Part shown: positions 8,032-17,602 of the stretch, one piece after another
How positions within the stretch are numbered: the first letter of the stretch is position 1
Layout of the letters: each line of letters begins with the position of its first letter
Assembly: GCF_018612915.1 (NCBI RefSeq)
Contig: NZ_JAGGRL010000008.1
Location: 1 to 64,000 of the forward strand
Length of the DNA stretch: 64,000 nt
Source of the DNA: Stenotrophomonas sp. ISL-67
GTDB taxonomy: Bacteria > Pseudomonadota > Gammaproteobacteria > Xanthomonadales > Xanthomonadaceae
Direction: 5' to 3'
The notes under the pieces: model-generated
Seen by the model: only the letters and a program-made list of their open reading frames with translations
Database searches by the model: none
What the model was told of the DNA's origin: nothing
Program-made: the position numbers and the translations under genes

Positions 8032-8991
8032 TCAATCCACGTACAGCGAGCTGACCGATTCGCCGAAGGCGATGCGGCGCATCGTTTCGGCCAGCATTTC
8101 CGCCACGCTGAGCTGGCGGATCTTGCTGCACACGCGCGCTTCTTCACGCAGCGGGATGGTATCGGTCACCACCAGCTCATCGAGCTGGGAGTTGTTGATG
8201 TTGTCCACCGCCGGGCCCGAGAGCACGGCGTGGGTGCAGTACGCGGCAACCTTGAGGGCGCCACGCGCCTTCAGCGCCGCGGCGGCCGCACACAGGGTGC
8301 CGGCGGTATCGACGATGTCATCGACCATCACGCAGGTCTTGCCTTCGACGTCACCGATGATGTTCATCACGGTGGACACGTTGGCGCGCGGACGACGCTT
8401 GTCGATGATCGCCAGGTCGGCATCGTCCAGGCGCTTGGCCACTGCGCGCGCACGCACCACGCCACCCACGTCCGGGGACACCACGATCAGGTTTTCGGTG
8501 CCGTAGGCGCGCCAGATATCGGCGAGCAGCAGCGGCGAGGCATACACGTTGTCCACCGGCATGTCGAAGAACCCCTGGATCTGGTCGGCATGCAGGTCCA
8601 CCGTCAGGACGCGGTCGGCGCCAACGGCGCTGAACATCTTGGCGGCCACCTTGGCGGTGATCGGCACGCGCGAGGAGCGCATGCGGCGATCCTGGCGCGA
8701 GTAGCCGAAATACGGCACCACGGCGGTGACACTGTTGACCGAGGCGCGCTTGAGCGCATCGATCAGGACCAGCAGTTCCATCAGGTTCTCGGCGCTGGGC
8801 GCGCAGGTCGGCTGGATCACGAAGACGTCCTGCTTGCGGACGTTTTCTTCGATTTCGACCTGCACTTCACCATCGGAGAAGCGCGATACCAATGCCTTGC
8901 CCGGCCGCACCCCCAGTTCCTTGCAGATGCTCTGTGCAAGGCGCTTGTTGGCGTTGCCGGAAAATACCAGCAGGTTGGGGTGTTCTTGCAT
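8032..8991 (-). CDS. prs: Ribose-phosphate pyrophosphokinase
   Basis: 319 aa, normal length. It makes PRPP from ribose-5-phosphate and ATP for nucleotide, His and Trp synthesis. Visible are FSDGE (39-42), [10 protein letters not shown] (94-103), the [11 protein letters not shown] signature (132-142), the flexible loop KRRPRANVS and the PRPP loop DDIVDTAGT (224-232). Two adjacent ATGs (8994, 8991) are possible starts; the second gives the usual length. It sits between tRNA-Gln and rplY, all on the minus strand. Confidence 0.97.
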   Translation of the reverse strand: MQEHPNLLVFSGNANKRLAQSICKELGVRPGKALVSRFSDGEVQVEIEENVRKQDVFVIQPTCAPSAENLMELLVLIDALKRASVNSVTAVVPYFGYSRQDRRMRSSRVPITAKVAAKMFSAVGADRVLTVDLHADQIQGFFDMPVDNVYASPLLLADIWRAYGTENLIVVSPDVGGVVRARAVAKRLDDADLAIIDKRRPRANVSTVMNIIGDVEGKTCVMVDDIVDTAGTLCAAAAALKARGALKVAAYCTHAVLSGPAVDNINNSQLDELVVTDTIPLREEARVCSKIRQLSVAEMLAETMRRIAFGESVSSLYVD

Positions 8992-9125
8992 CATGACGGT
9001 CTCGGGCGGGAGCGATTGGCGGAGAACTCTGCCGCCGGCGCCCGAGGACGTCTGCGGTGACAACACCGCGGCCGGTCAACCGTTTCCGCGCAGCATGCGC
9101 ATGGAACACGGTTGACGTCCGCAAG

Positions 9126-9202
9126 TGGCAGGGGCGGGAGGATTCGAACCTCCGAATGCCAGGATCAAAACCTGGTGCCTTGGGCCTCTTGGCGACGCCC
9201 CT
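9126..9202 (-). tRNA. tRNA-Gln (TTG)
   Basis: 77 nt with encoded CCA. Acceptor AGGGGCG/CGCCCCT pairs. The anticodon stem CCAGG/CCTGG encloses TTTTGAT, giving TTG. It lies between ispE and prs, as in other Xanthomonadaceae, and may be cut from the ispE-prs transcript. Confidence 0.96.
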
Positions 9203-9211
9203 GCATCAAAA

Positions 9212-10081
9212 TCAATAACGCTCGAGTACATCAAGCAGTGGCGAGCGCTCCACGCCCGCAGCCACCCATGCCCGCAGTTCCTCCGGCAACTGCGCCAGGC
9301 CCTGCTCTGCAGCAGCGCGCGTGGCGAACTCGACGAAACAACCGCTTCCCGACCCGGTGAGTCGTGCCCGGCCAATCCTGTCCAACGCGATGAGCACTGC
9401 CTCGACGGCAGGTTCGCGACGGCGCAGTACCGGCTCGAACGCATTCCCGAGCAAAGACCCGGAAGCGAAGTCCGCTATTTTCGCTACTGGGACGTCGCGC
9501 GTCAAATCGGAACTGGCAAAAAGTGCAGCGGTGGGCACATGGACGCCGGGGTCGGCGATCACATACCAGGCTGGCGGCAGCGCCAGCGGGGTCAGTTGCT
9601 CCCCCACCCCTTCCGCCCAGGCGTTGCGGCCGCGCACGAAGACCGGGACATCCGCACCCAGCCGGAGGCCCAGTCCGGCCAGGGCATCTTCGTCCAATCC
9701 CGCCTGCCAGAGGTGGTTCAAGGCCACCAGCACGGTAGCTGCATCCGAAGACCCGCCGCCGAAGCCGCCACCGGCGGGAACGCACTTTTCGACGGTGATG
9801 TCCGCACCTTGGGCGATGTTTGCGTGTTCTTTTAGAATAAGCGCGGCCCGGACAGCCAGATCATCAGCCTCGGCCACGCCCGGCACGGAGGGACCTTCGC
9901 GGCGGACCTGACCGTCTTCACGCACGCGCAGCCACACCCTGTCACCCCAGTCCAGCAGCCGGAACACGGTCTGCAGCGCGTGGTAGCCATCGGCACGGCG
10001 GCCGGTGATATGCAGGAACAGGTTCAGCTTGGCCGGCGCCGGCCACCACGACCCGCTGGCGTTCAGGTCCGGGGCGCTCAT
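9212..10081 (-). CDS. ispE: 4-diphosphocytidyl-2-C-methyl-D-erythritol kinase
   Basis: 289 aa GHMP kinase of the MEP pathway; it phosphorylates CDP-ME on the way to isoprenoids. [10 protein letters not shown] is the N-terminal substrate-binding motif and [14 protein letters not shown] (102-115) is the ATP-binding GHMP motif, with LTGSGSGCF near the C-terminus. The start ATG overlaps the lolB stop as ATGA, so the two are translationally coupled. Confidence 0.96.
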   Translation of the reverse strand: MSAPDLNASGSWWPAPAKLNLFLHITGRRADGYHALQTVFRLLDWGDRVWLRVREDGQVRREGPSVPGVAEADDLAVRAALILKEHANIAQGADITVEKCVPAGGGFGGGSSDAATVLVALNHLWQAGLDEDALAGLGLRLGADVPVFVRGRNAWAEGVGEQLTPLALPPAWYVIADPGVHVPTAALFASSDLTRDVPVAKIADFASGSLLGNAFEPVLRRREPAVEAVLIALDRIGRARLTGSGSGCFVEFATRAAAEQGLAQLPEELRAWVAAGVERSPLLDVLERY

Positions 10082-10740
10082 GGGCTGCCCAGCACCCAAC
10101 CATCAACCAGCAGGCGCACCTTGGCGTCGCCATTGACCGCTTCGATCCGCCGCGGCAGCACCGGACGATCGCCTTCGGCCGGGTACCAGTCCAGGAACTG
10201 GATGTCCCAGCCCATCTGGCGGACCCGGCGGGGCCGGCCTTCGGCGTCGCGATCAATCCGCTCCGCCCCCATCGCACCTTCGGCGACCAGGCCGCGCACC
10301 CAGTCCGGCAACTGGTTGACCGGGATATCCCAGCCCGTGGCCTCCAGCAACACCTGCTGCGCATCCTCGCCCTGGCGGGGACCACCCTCCACGCCATCCA
10401 GGCGCCCGCTCCGGTTCTGGCTGTCGCCGCTCAGGGTCCAGCTCTGCCGGGTGACCGGCGCGCTGAGCGACACCACGTACTGGCGTGCCTGCTGCTGCCA
10501 GTCGATTCGGCCACTGCCGCCGTTGCGTCCCTTGCTCACCGCTACCCGGCCCTGGAACGACCACGCCGGCTGCACGCGCAGCGCGGCCACGCGCGCGGCC
10601 TCGACCTGCTGCGCCTCCGCGCTGACCGCGGTCACCACCTCGGGCGCGGCCGGAGCCTTGCGCGCATCCAGCGATACGCAGGCCGACAACGACACAGCCA
10701 TGGCCGCTGCGAAGGCGACCTTCAGGGACATCATGTTCAT
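10078..10740 (-). CDS. lolB: Outer membrane lipoprotein receptor LolB
   Basis: 220 aa. It accepts lipoproteins from LolA and inserts them in the outer membrane. The N-terminus has a signal peptide with lipobox LSAC (lipidated Cys21). WSFQGRVAV and the conserved C-terminal PRRIEA...V resemble LolB, as does the order TPR-lolB-ispE. Its start ATG overlaps the TPR gene stop (ATGA) and its stop overlaps ispE. Confidence 0.9.
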   Translation of the reverse strand: MNMMSLKVAFAAAMAVSLSACVSLDARKAPAAPEVVTAVSAEAQQVEAARVAALRVQPAWSFQGRVAVSKGRNGGSGRIDWQQQARQYVVSLSAPVTRQSWTLSGDSQNRSGRLDGVEGGPRQGEDAQQVLLEATGWDIPVNQLPDWVRGLVAEGAMGAERIDRDAEGRPRRVRQMGWDIQFLDWYPAEGDRPVLPRRIEAVNGDAKVRLLVDGWVLGSP

Positions 10741-12437
10741 ACGCCGTATTTCTCGATCACGCGCTGCAGCGCACGGTTTTCCGGGTCCAGCCTGCGCGCT
10801 TCATCGAAGAAGCGGCGGGCCTCGTCCTTGCGGCCCAGCACCCACAGCACCTCGCCCACGTGCGCGGCGATCTCCGGGTCCTTGGCCAGCGTCCAGGCGC
10901 GGCGCAGCTGCACCAGCGCTTCTTCGTTGCGGCCCAGGCGGTAGAGCACCCAGCCGTAGCTGTCGACGATGGCGGCGTTGTCCGGCTCGGCCACGCGGGC
11001 GCGGTCGATCAGCTCCAGCGCCTCCTGGTATCGCGGGGTGCGGTCGGCCAGGGTGTAGCCCAGTGCATTGAGCGCCGCCACGTTTTCCGGTTCGGTCACC
11101 AGGATCTTGCGCAGGTCCGCTTCAGCGCGCGGCACGTCGTCGCGGCGCTCCCAGGCCAGCGCACGGGCATACAGCAGTGCGTTCTCGTCCGGGTAGGCGG
11201 CCAGGCCACGGGCCAGCGCGTCCAGCTCACCCGGCAGGTCATTGCCGCGCTGGCGCAGCTCCGCTTCAAGCAGGTAGGCATCGCGCCGCGCTTCATCATC
11301 GATCATGGCGTCCGACTGGATCGCATGCACCCCGGCGAAGGCCTTGTCGGTCTGGCCCAGTTCGTATTGGGCGCTGGCCGCGCGCAGGCGCGCTTCGGCA
11401 CGCTCTTCGCCACCCGGTACGCTGAGGTACCAGTCCACTGCTTCGGCATGGCGCTTGAGGTACTCGGCGATCTTGCCCAGCAGCAGGCGCTGCGCCGGAT
11501 CCGGCTTGGTCGCCTGCTTTGAGAGGTCGGTATACAGCGCCAGCAGCGCCGCGTCGTCCTTCTGCTTGGCCAGCAACGAGGCGCGCATGCCCCAGGTCTG
11601 CACGTTCTGCGGGCCGACCGCGAGCACGCGCTCGGCCGATCTGGCATCGCCCATGGCATCGTAGGCGATGGCCACGGCATTGCGCAGCTCCGGGTCATCG
11701 GCGGTGCGCGGCTCCACCGCACGCAGCGTGCCCAGCGCTTCTTCGGTCTTGCCGGCCTGGAACATCAGGCTGGCATTGAGCAGCGCCACACGCGGCTCGC
11801 CGGGGAAACGGCGCACCACTTCATCCACCATGCGCCGTGCCAGCTCGGGCCGGTCCATGCGCATGGCCAGCCGGCCGAATTCCTGCCAGGGCTCGAGCTG
11901 GTTGGGGATCGCGTTGTCGTCGACCAGCCGGCCCAGCACGTCTGCGGCAGCGGCAGGGTCGCGGCCACCGCCGATCAGCGCGGCCAGCGCGAACTTCCAG
12001 CCACGCGGGTCCGGGTCACGCAGCAGGATGGCCAGCTCGGTCCTCGCGCCCTTCACATCGCCCTTGCGCAGGTCCAGCGCGGCGGCGCTGCTGCGCATGG
12101 CCAGCGAGCGCGGCGCACGCTTTTCCCACAGCGCCAGTGCGCGCGTGGCGCGCTTGTCATCGTCGGCGAGCATGGCGATCCGGGTGGCCCGTTCGGCCAG
12201 GCCGGCATCGTCACGGCCCGCCTCGGCGGCCTCCAGGTACCAGCGCGCGGCCTCGGCCAGCTTGCCGGCCTGCAATGCGAACTCACCGGCCATGACCGGG
12301 GTCAGCGACGCCGGCTCGGCCGTTGCCGCCGTTGGGGTCCGCAGCCGGGCAGAGCCCGGCTCTACGTCGGCTGCCAGGGCCTGGGCGGCGGCAAGGGACA
12401 GCAGCAGAACGCTGGAGATGCGAATCAATGCGGGCAT
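10737..12437 (-). CDS. Exported TPR-repeat protein
   Basis: 566 aa. Cleavable signal peptide ([20 protein letters not shown]) then tetratricopeptide repeats through the whole length, clearest near the C-terminus ([57 protein letters not shown]). It is probably a periplasmic or outer-membrane-associated scaffold; its place directly upstream of lolB suggests an envelope role, but the function is not known. Directly after the signal peptide, residues 25-32 (VEPGSARL) are encoded by a REP element. It diverges from hemA across 64 bp. Confidence 0.85.
   Translation of the reverse strand: MPALIRISSVLLLSLAAAQALAADVEPGSARLRTPTAATAEPASLTPVMAGEFALQAGKLAEAARWYLEAAEAGRDDAGLAERATRIAMLADDDKRATRALALWEKRAPRSLAMRSSAAALDLRKGDVKGARTELAILLRDPDPRGWKFALAALIGGGRDPAAAADVLGRLVDDNAIPNQLEPWQEFGRLAMRMDRPELARRMVDEVVRRFPGEPRVALLNASLMFQAGKTEEALGTLRAVEPRTADDPELRNAVAIAYDAMGDARSAERVLAVGPQNVQTWGMRASLLAKQKDDAALLALYTDLSKQATKPDPAQRLLLGKIAEYLKRHAEAVDWYLSVPGGEERAEARLRAASAQYELGQTDKAFAGVHAIQSDAMIDDEARRDAYLLEAELRQRGNDLPGELDALARGLAAYPDENALLYARALAWERRDDVPRAEADLRKILVTEPENVAALNALGYTLADRTPRYQEALELIDRARVAEPDNAAIVDSYGWVLYRLGRNEEALVQLRRAWTLAKDPEIAAHVGEVLWVLGRKDEARRFFDEARRLDPENRALQRVIEKYGV
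12341..12365 (-). repeat. GTAG REP lying in frame inside a coding sequence
   Basis: A complete REP of the CCGGGCTCTGCCCGG family sits inside the TPR gene, four to eleven residues after the predicted signal peptide cleavage site. It is read as VEPGSARL. Length is compatible with the reading frame and no stop is introduced in this direction. Confidence 0.85.
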
Positions 12438-12501
12438 CGGGGGCTTCTGGCCTTAAAATGACGACTTGAATGGCCAGCAGCTTATCGCAAGCAACTGAAC
12501 A

Positions 12502-13785
12502 ATGACCCTGTGGGTGCTCGGACTGAATCACCAGACCGCGCCAGTGGAACTGCGCGAACGCGCGTCCTTTGGCGGCGACGCCCTGTCCCAGGCATTGGCG
12601 TCGTTGCGCGATACCCCGCAGGTGGCCGAGGCGGTGCTGCTGTCCACCTGCAACCGCACCGAGCTGTATGCCGTGGCCGAGTCGGGCGAGGCATTGGCGC
12701 AGTGGCTGGAGTCGCACGCCGGGCAGCTGCAGGGCTATCTGTACCAGCACGCCGATGCCGATGCCGTACGCCACCTGTTCCGGGTCGCCACCGGGCTGGA
12801 CTCGATGGTGCTGGGCGAGCCGCAGATCCTGGGCCAGGTGAAGGATGCGTGGGCGACCGCGCGCGACCACGGCCTGCTTGGCCAGCGTCTGGACCGGCTG
12901 TTCCAACAGACCTTCTCGGTGGCCAAGCGCGCCCGTACCGATACCCGCGTGGGCGCCAACCCGATCTCGGTGGCCTCCACCGCGGTACGCCTGGCGCAGA
13001 ACTCGTTCGCGCGGCTGGAAGATTCCACCGTACTGCTGGTCGGCGCCGGCGAAACCATTGAACTGGCCGCCCGCCACCTCAGCGAAGGCCGCGTACGCCG
13101 GCTGCTGATCGCCAACCGCACCCTGGCCCATGCCCAGGAGCTGGCAACCCGCCATGGTGGGGTGGCCCTGCCGTTGACCGAACTGGAGCGCCACCTGGGC
13201 GAAGCCGATGTCGTGTTCTCGGCCACCGCCGCGCGCGAGCCGGTGATTTCCAAGGCCCAGATCGCCACCGCGCTGCTCTCGCGCAAGCACAAGCCGATGC
13301 TGTTGTTCGACCTGGCGGTACCGCGCGATATCGAAGCCGGGGTCGGCGACCTGCAGGATGCATTCCTGTACACGGTCGACGACCTGGAGCGCGCGGTGGA
13401 AGACAACCGCCGCAGCCGCCGCGAGGCCGCCGCCGAAGCCGAAGCGATCATCGACCTCCAGGTATCGCGTTTCGTCGAGACCCTGCAGGCCAACGCACAC
13501 CAGGCCCCGCTGCGCCAGCTGCGTGCATACGGCGAAGCGACCCGGGTGGAAATGCTGGACAAGGCACGCCAGCAGCTGGCCCACGGCAAATCGCCGGAAG
13601 AAGTACTGGAGCTGCTCGCGCACGGCCTGACCAACCGCCTGCTGCACCCGCCGACCGCCGCGCTGCGCGCGGCAGCGCTCAGCGGCGATACTGAACTGAC
13701 CCGCGCCGCCGAGCGCCTGTTCCCGGCCAAGCCGGGCTACCAACACCCTGCCGTGAGCAACGATGACGCCGACCCTGCGCCGTAA
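12502..13785 (+). CDS. hemA: Glutamyl-tRNA reductase
   Basis: 427 aa. It reduces glutamyl-tRNA to glutamate-1-semialdehyde, the first step of C5 tetrapyrrole synthesis. The catalytic Cys50 lies in [24 protein letters not shown] is the family signature, and [14 protein letters not shown] starts the NADPH domain. A helical dimerisation domain ends the protein. The 3' end overlaps prfA by 23 bp, the conserved hemA-prfA coupling. Confidence 0.97.
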   Translation: MTLWVLGLNHQTAPVELRERASFGGDALSQALASLRDTPQVAEAVLLSTCNRTELYAVAESGEALAQWLESHAGQLQGYLYQHADADAVRHLFRVATGLDSMVLGEPQILGQVKDAWATARDHGLLGQRLDRLFQQTFSVAKRARTDTRVGANPISVASTAVRLAQNSFARLEDSTVLLVGAGETIELAARHLSEGRVRRLLIANRTLAHAQELATRHGGVALPLTELERHLGEADVVFSATAAREPVISKAQIATALLSRKHKPMLLFDLAVPRDIEAGVGDLQDAFLYTVDDLERAVEDNRRSRREAAAEAEAIIDLQVSRFVETLQANAHQAPLRQLRAYGEATRVEMLDKARQQLAHGKSPEEVLELLAHGLTNRLLHPPTAALRAAALSGDTELTRAAERLFPAKPGYQHPAVSNDDADPAP

Positions 13786-14848
13786 GCTGGAAGCACTGGC
13801 CGAGCGCCGCGAAGAACTCGAACGCCTGCTGGCCGACCCGGACGTGGTCGGCGACAACGAGCGGTTCCGCAATTTCTCGCGCGAGTTCGCGCAGCTTCAG
13901 CCCATCGCCACCGCGCTGGACGACGAAGCGCGGGCGCTGGCCGACCTGGCCGCCGCCGAAGCGATGCGCAGCGATCCGGACCTGCGCGAGCTGGCCGAAG
14001 AGGAAATCGCCGCGGCCCAGGAGCGCCTGCAGCAGTTGGACCATGACCTGGCGCTGCTGCTGGTGCCGCGCGACCCACGCGACGAGGGCAACCTGTTCCT
14101 GGAAGTGCGTGCCGGTACCGGCGGCGACGAGGCAGCGATCTTCGCCGGTGATCTGTTCCGCATGTACGCGCGCTATGCCGAACGCCAGGGGTGGAAGGTC
14201 GAGGTCGAATCGGACAATCCCGGCGAGCACGGCGGCTACAAGGAGATCGTGGCGCGCGTGGTCGGCCGCGGGGCGTATTCCAAGCTCAAGTTCGAATCCG
14301 GCACCCACCGCGTGCAGCGCGTGCCGGCCACCGAATCGCAGGGTCGCATCCATACCTCGGCGGCTACGGTGGCGATCATTCCCGAAGCCGACGAGGTCGA
14401 TGACATCGTCATCAACCCGGCAGATCTGAGAGTCGACACGTTCCGCTCGTCCGGCGCCGGTGGCCAGCACGTCAACAAGACCGAATCGGCGATCCGCATC
14501 ACCCACGTGCCCACAGGCGTGGTGGTCGAGTGCCAGACCGAACGCAGCCAGCACGCCAACCGCGACAAGGCGATGAAACGGCTCAAGGCACAGCTGCTGG
14601 ATGCCGAGCGCAGCAAACACGCTGCCGCCACCGCCGAAAGCCGCCGACTGCAGGTTGGCAGCGGCGACCGCAGCCAGCGCATCCGCACCTACAGCTTCCC
14701 GCAGGGCCGGATCACCGACCACCGCGTGGAAGGGCTGACCCTGTATGACCTGCCCAACATCATCGCCGGCGAGCTGGACACACTGGTGGAGCGGTTGATC
14801 CAGGAACACCAGGCCGACGAACTGGCCCAGCTGTCCGCCGGCGCGTGA
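13763..14848 (+). CDS. prfA: Peptide chain release factor 1
   Basis: 361 aa. It ends translation at UAA and UAG. The stop-codon recognition tripeptide is PAT (188-190), the PxT form of RF1, and the GGQ motif (233-235) lies in [14 protein letters not shown]. Methylation of that Gln is the job of PrmC, encoded at 37001-37858. It overlaps hemA upstream, and its TGA stop overlaps a possible GTG start of the next gene. Confidence 0.98.
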   Translation: MTPTLRRKLEALAERREELERLLADPDVVGDNERFRNFSREFAQLQPIATALDDEARALADLAAAEAMRSDPDLRELAEEEIAAAQERLQQLDHDLALLLVPRDPRDEGNLFLEVRAGTGGDEAAIFAGDLFRMYARYAERQGWKVEVESDNPGEHGGYKEIVARVVGRGAYSKLKFESGTHRVQRVPATESQGRIHTSAATVAIIPEADEVDDIVINPADLRVDTFRSSGAGGQHVNKTESAIRITHVPTGVVVECQTERSQHANRDKAMKRLKAQLLDAERSKHAAATAESRRLQVGSGDRSQRIRTYSFPQGRITDHRVEGLTLYDLPNIIAGELDTLVERLIQEHQADELAQLSAGA

Positions 14849-14850
14849 GC

Positions 14851-16545
14851 ATGGACCCGCAGCGTGACCAGTTGCGCAGCGCGGTGCAGCGCCAGCCCCA
14901 GGACTTCATCGCCTGGGTGATGCTGGCCGATGCAGAGCTTGAAGCCGGCGACACCGCTGCCGGCGACCACGCTGCCTCGCGCGCGTTGCAGCTGCGCCCG
15001 GGCCACCCCGAAGCGCTGGCCCGGCTCGGCCGCAGCCGCTGGATGCAGGGCCGGCATGGCGAGGCGGCCACGCTGCTGCGCCAGGCCGCCAACCTGGTAC
15101 CCGAGCACCCCGGCATCGCGCTGTGGCTGGGCCACGCACTGGAAGACGCCGGCCAGCCCGAAGCCGCCGCGGATGCCTACCGGCAGGCGCATCGCCTGCT
15201 GCCGGGTGAGCCCTACATCACTGCGCAGCTGCTCAACTGGCAACGCCGGCTGTGCGACTGGCGCGGGTTGGAGCCGCTGTCCAACCAGGTGCGCCAGGCC
15301 GTCGCGCAAGGTGCGGCGGTGGTCGAGCCGTTCGCGTTCCTCAGCGAAGACGCCAGTGCCGCCGAGCAGCTGGCGTGTGCACGGCAACGCGCGGCGGGTG
15401 TTGCCGAAGGGCTGCGTGCGCTGCCGGCCACGCAGGTCCGCCGCGATGGACAACTGCGCGTGGGCTTTCTGTCCAATGGCTTCGGCGCGCACCCGACCGG
15501 GCTGCTGACCGTGGCGCTGTTCGAGCAGCTGCACGCGCTGGGCGTGCTCGAGCTGCATCTGTTCGCCCTCAACGGAGAGGATGGCAGCGCGATCCGCGCG
15601 CGCCTGCAGGCCGCCGCCACTGCCTTGCACGACGTGTCAGCGCTGCCGCATGCGGCGATTGCCGCGCGCATCCGCGACGCCGGCATCGATGTGCTGTTCG
15701 ACCTGCGCGGCTGGGGCGGCGGTGGCACGCCCGCGGTGTTGGCCATGCGCCCGGCACCGGTGCAGGTGAACTGGTTGGCCTATCCGGGCACTTCGGGCGC
15801 GGCGTGGATGGACTACGTGCTGGCCGATGACTACGTGCTGCCGGCTGCGCTGGCGCCGGCCTTCAGCGAGCAGGTCCGGCACCTGCCCCGCGCGTTCCAG
15901 CCTTCGGACAACACCCGCGTGCTGGATCCGGCGCCCGGCCGCGAGGCCTGTGGCCTGCCCGCGCAGGGCGTGGTGTTCTGCTGCTTCAACAACAGCTACA
16001 AGCTCAACCCGCGCAGCCTGCGCCGCGCGTTCGCGGTGCTGCAGGGCGTGCAGGGCAGCGTGCTGTGGTTGCTGTCCGGCCCGGGCAATGCCGACGCGCG
16101 GCTGCGCACCGCCGCGCGCGAGGCTGGGCTGGATCCGACGCGGCTGGTGTTCATGCCCAAGCTGCCGCATCCCACCTACCTGGCGCGCTACCAGCATGCC
16201 GACCTGTTCCTGGACACGCACCCGTACAACGCCCACACCACCGCCTCCGATGCGCTGTGGGCCGGCTGCCCGGTGCTGACCTGCCCGGGCGCGACGTTCG
16301 CCTCGCGCGTGGCCGGATCGCTCAACCACCACCTGCAGCTGCCGGCGATGAACGTTGCCGACGACCGTGCCTTCGTTGCAACCGCGATCGCACTGGGCAA
16401 CGACACCCAGGCACTGGCGGCGCTGCGGGCCACGCTGGCCCAGCGGCGTTCCGACAGTGGCCTGTTCGACATGGCCGGCTTCGCGCGCGACTTCAGCGCC
16501 GAGGTACAGGCCATGGCGAAACTGCACGGCTGGCAACACCGGTAG
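14851..16545 (+). CDS. TPR / O-GlcNAc transferase-like (SPINDLY, GT41) protein
   Basis: 564 aa. It closely resembles the X. campestris OGT homologue of known structure: TPR repeats in the first about 120 residues, then a GT41 domain. SNGFGAHPTGLLT carries the His (here His214) that matches the proposed catalytic histidine. RGWGGGG, FNNSYKLNP, MPKLPHPTYL and DTHPYNAHTTASDALW are GT41 motifs, the last in the nucleotide-sugar site. The acceptor in bacteria is not established. The ATG at 14851 is chosen; a GTG at 14845 overlaps the prfA stop (GTGA). The TAG stop belongs to a REP element. Confidence 0.88.
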   Translation: MDPQRDQLRSAVQRQPQDFIAWVMLADAELEAGDTAAGDHAASRALQLRPGHPEALARLGRSRWMQGRHGEAATLLRQAANLVPEHPGIALWLGHALEDAGQPEAAADAYRQAHRLLPGEPYITAQLLNWQRRLCDWRGLEPLSNQVRQAVAQGAAVVEPFAFLSEDASAAEQLACARQRAAGVAEGLRALPATQVRRDGQLRVGFLSNGFGAHPTGLLTVALFEQLHALGVLELHLFALNGEDGSAIRARLQAAATALHDVSALPHAAIAARIRDAGIDVLFDLRGWGGGGTPAVLAMRPAPVQVNWLAYPGTSGAAWMDYVLADDYVLPAALAPAFSEQVRHLPRAFQPSDNTRVLDPAPGREACGLPAQGVVFCCFNNSYKLNPRSLRRAFAVLQGVQGSVLWLLSGPGNADARLRTAAREAGLDPTRLVFMPKLPHPTYLARYQHADLFLDTHPYNAHTTASDALWAGCPVLTCPGATFASRVAGSLNHHLQLPAMNVADDRAFVATAIALGNDTQALAALRATLAQRRSDSGLFDMAGFARDFSAEVQAMAKLHGWQHR

Positions 16546-16565
16546 CGCCGGCCGTTGGCCGGCCC
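16542..16565 (+). repeat. GTAG REP whose TAG is the OGT stop codon
   Basis: GTAGCGCCGGCCGTTGGCCG and four more bases of the GGCCGTTGGCC family. The TAG at 16543-16545 is the stop of the OGT-like gene, so the element ends the reading frame. Confidence 0.85.
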
Positions 16566-17044
16566 AGGCGATCCGCGGCCCGGCCGTACCGGCGGGTATT
16601 CAGGGATTTCCGAATCCACCGCGGTGGATTGATCCCAATGGGCACGTGGTTGATTGATCCCAACCCCAATGGCCCCATGGTTGATTGATCCCAATCCCAA
16701 TGGGCCCGTAAAAATTCGTAGCCCCGGCCGTTGGCCGGACACCGCGCGCGGCGCGGCCCAAGCGTCCGGGGCCGGTGTTTCGCCGCTCGCGGCCAACACC
16801 CCGGCGTTTACACGTTCCGAAGCCGCCCGTCGGGCGTTCATGACGCCGGAACGAAAAGCAGCCGGCCAACGGCCGGTGCTACCGTCGGCTTCGGATCGTC
16901 TAAACGCCGGACGGGTCACCGGGGCCGCATCCCGCCGCCTCCGGACGCTTGTGCCGCGCTGCGCGCGGTGCCCGGCCAACGGCCGGGGCTACGAATTGAT
17001 ACGTGCGCAGGAAGATTGGGATCAATCAACCAAGAGCGAAGGCA
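16546..17044. other. Repeat-filled gap between convergent OGT and tlpA genes
   Basis: No gene is supported here; long open frames through it follow the GC-rich repeats. It holds a REP, two extra copies of a GATTGATCCCAA motif (around 16625-16665) and the 354 bp imperfect palindrome. Confidence 0.75.
16679..17032. repeat. 354 bp imperfect palindrome with three internal REPs
   Basis: Both ends begin GGTTGATTGATCCCAATC reading inward. The arms (about 16679-16830 and 16880-17032) align over about 150 bp: ATTCGTAGCCCCGGCCGTTG, CACCGCGCGC, GCGCGGC, CAAGCGTCCGG, CCGGCGTTTA and TCCGAAGCCG occur in the same order in each. REPs lie at 16718-16739 (+), 16861-16882 (-) and 16971-16992 (-). It could be two head-to-head copies of one unit or a MITE-like element. 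Confidence 0.75.
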
Positions 17045-17602
17045 TCACCGCACGATTTTTTCGATATCCGCCGCTGTCACCGGGCCCAGGAATTCCTTGG
17101 CGACCTTACCATCCGGCGCAATCAGGTATGTCAGCGGCAACCCGCGCGGTACGGCGAAATCTTCCGGGGGGTTGTAGGTGTCCACGATCACGATCGGATA
17201 GGTTACCGGCAGCTTCTGCAGGAAGGCCTTCATCTCGGCCGGTTCGATGTCCTCGTAGGCCAGCCCGACCACTTCGATCTCTTCGCGCATGGCATGCAGC
17301 GCCGCCAGCTCCGGCATTTCCTTGCGACATGGTGCGCACCAGGTCGCCCAGAAGTTCACCACTACCCATTTGCCACGGTGCGCCGCCAGGTCATAGGTGC
17401 TGCCATCGAGGGCGGGAAGCACCAGCCGCGGCTGGGCCACGGTCTTGCGTTCCAGGTCGGGCGTGGCCGCATCGACGGCCGGGGTCGTCGGTTCTGCTGT
17501 GGGCGCCGGTGCCGGTGCTGCCGTTTCGGGCTGCGGCGCCGGCTTGTTGCAGCCAGCCAGGGCCAGCAGGCCTGCGGCCAGGAGCAATGGCTTGAAGGTC
17601 AT
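17045..17602 (-). CDS. TlpA-like thioredoxin-fold lipoprotein
   Basis: 185 aa. Signal peptide with lipobox LAGC (Cys18), then a Pro/Ala/Thr-rich linker to about residue 50 and a thioredoxin domain with WCAPC (Cys89, Cys92) and a cis-Pro region GLPLTYLI. It is probably an envelope thiol:disulfide reductase of the TlpA/ResA type, anchored by lipid and facing the periplasm. The ATG at 17602 overlaps the yihY stop (ATGA), so it is the second gene of a two-gene unit. Its partner protein is not identified. Confidence 0.88.
   Translation of the reverse strand: MTFKPLLLAAGLLALAGCNKPAPQPETAAPAPAPTAEPTTPAVDAATPDLERKTVAQPRLVLPALDGSTYDLAAHRGKWVVVNFWATWCAPCRKEMPELAALHAMREEIEVVGLAYEDIEPAEMKAFLQKLPVTYPIVIVDTYNPPEDFAVPRGLPLTYLIAPDGKVAKEFLGPVTAADIEKIVR

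Noticed and set aside
12283-13872. 529-codon minus-strand frame across hemA
   Set aside because: hemA on the plus strand is unambiguous; this frame only mirrors its codon bias.
16679-17032. Insertion sequence
   Set aside because: Large inverted arms are present, but there is no transposase frame inside and no target duplication could be seen.
16654-17595. 313-codon frame in the OGT-tlpA gap
   Set aside because: It runs through REPs and the imperfect palindrome and then opposite the TlpA-like gene; no protein features.
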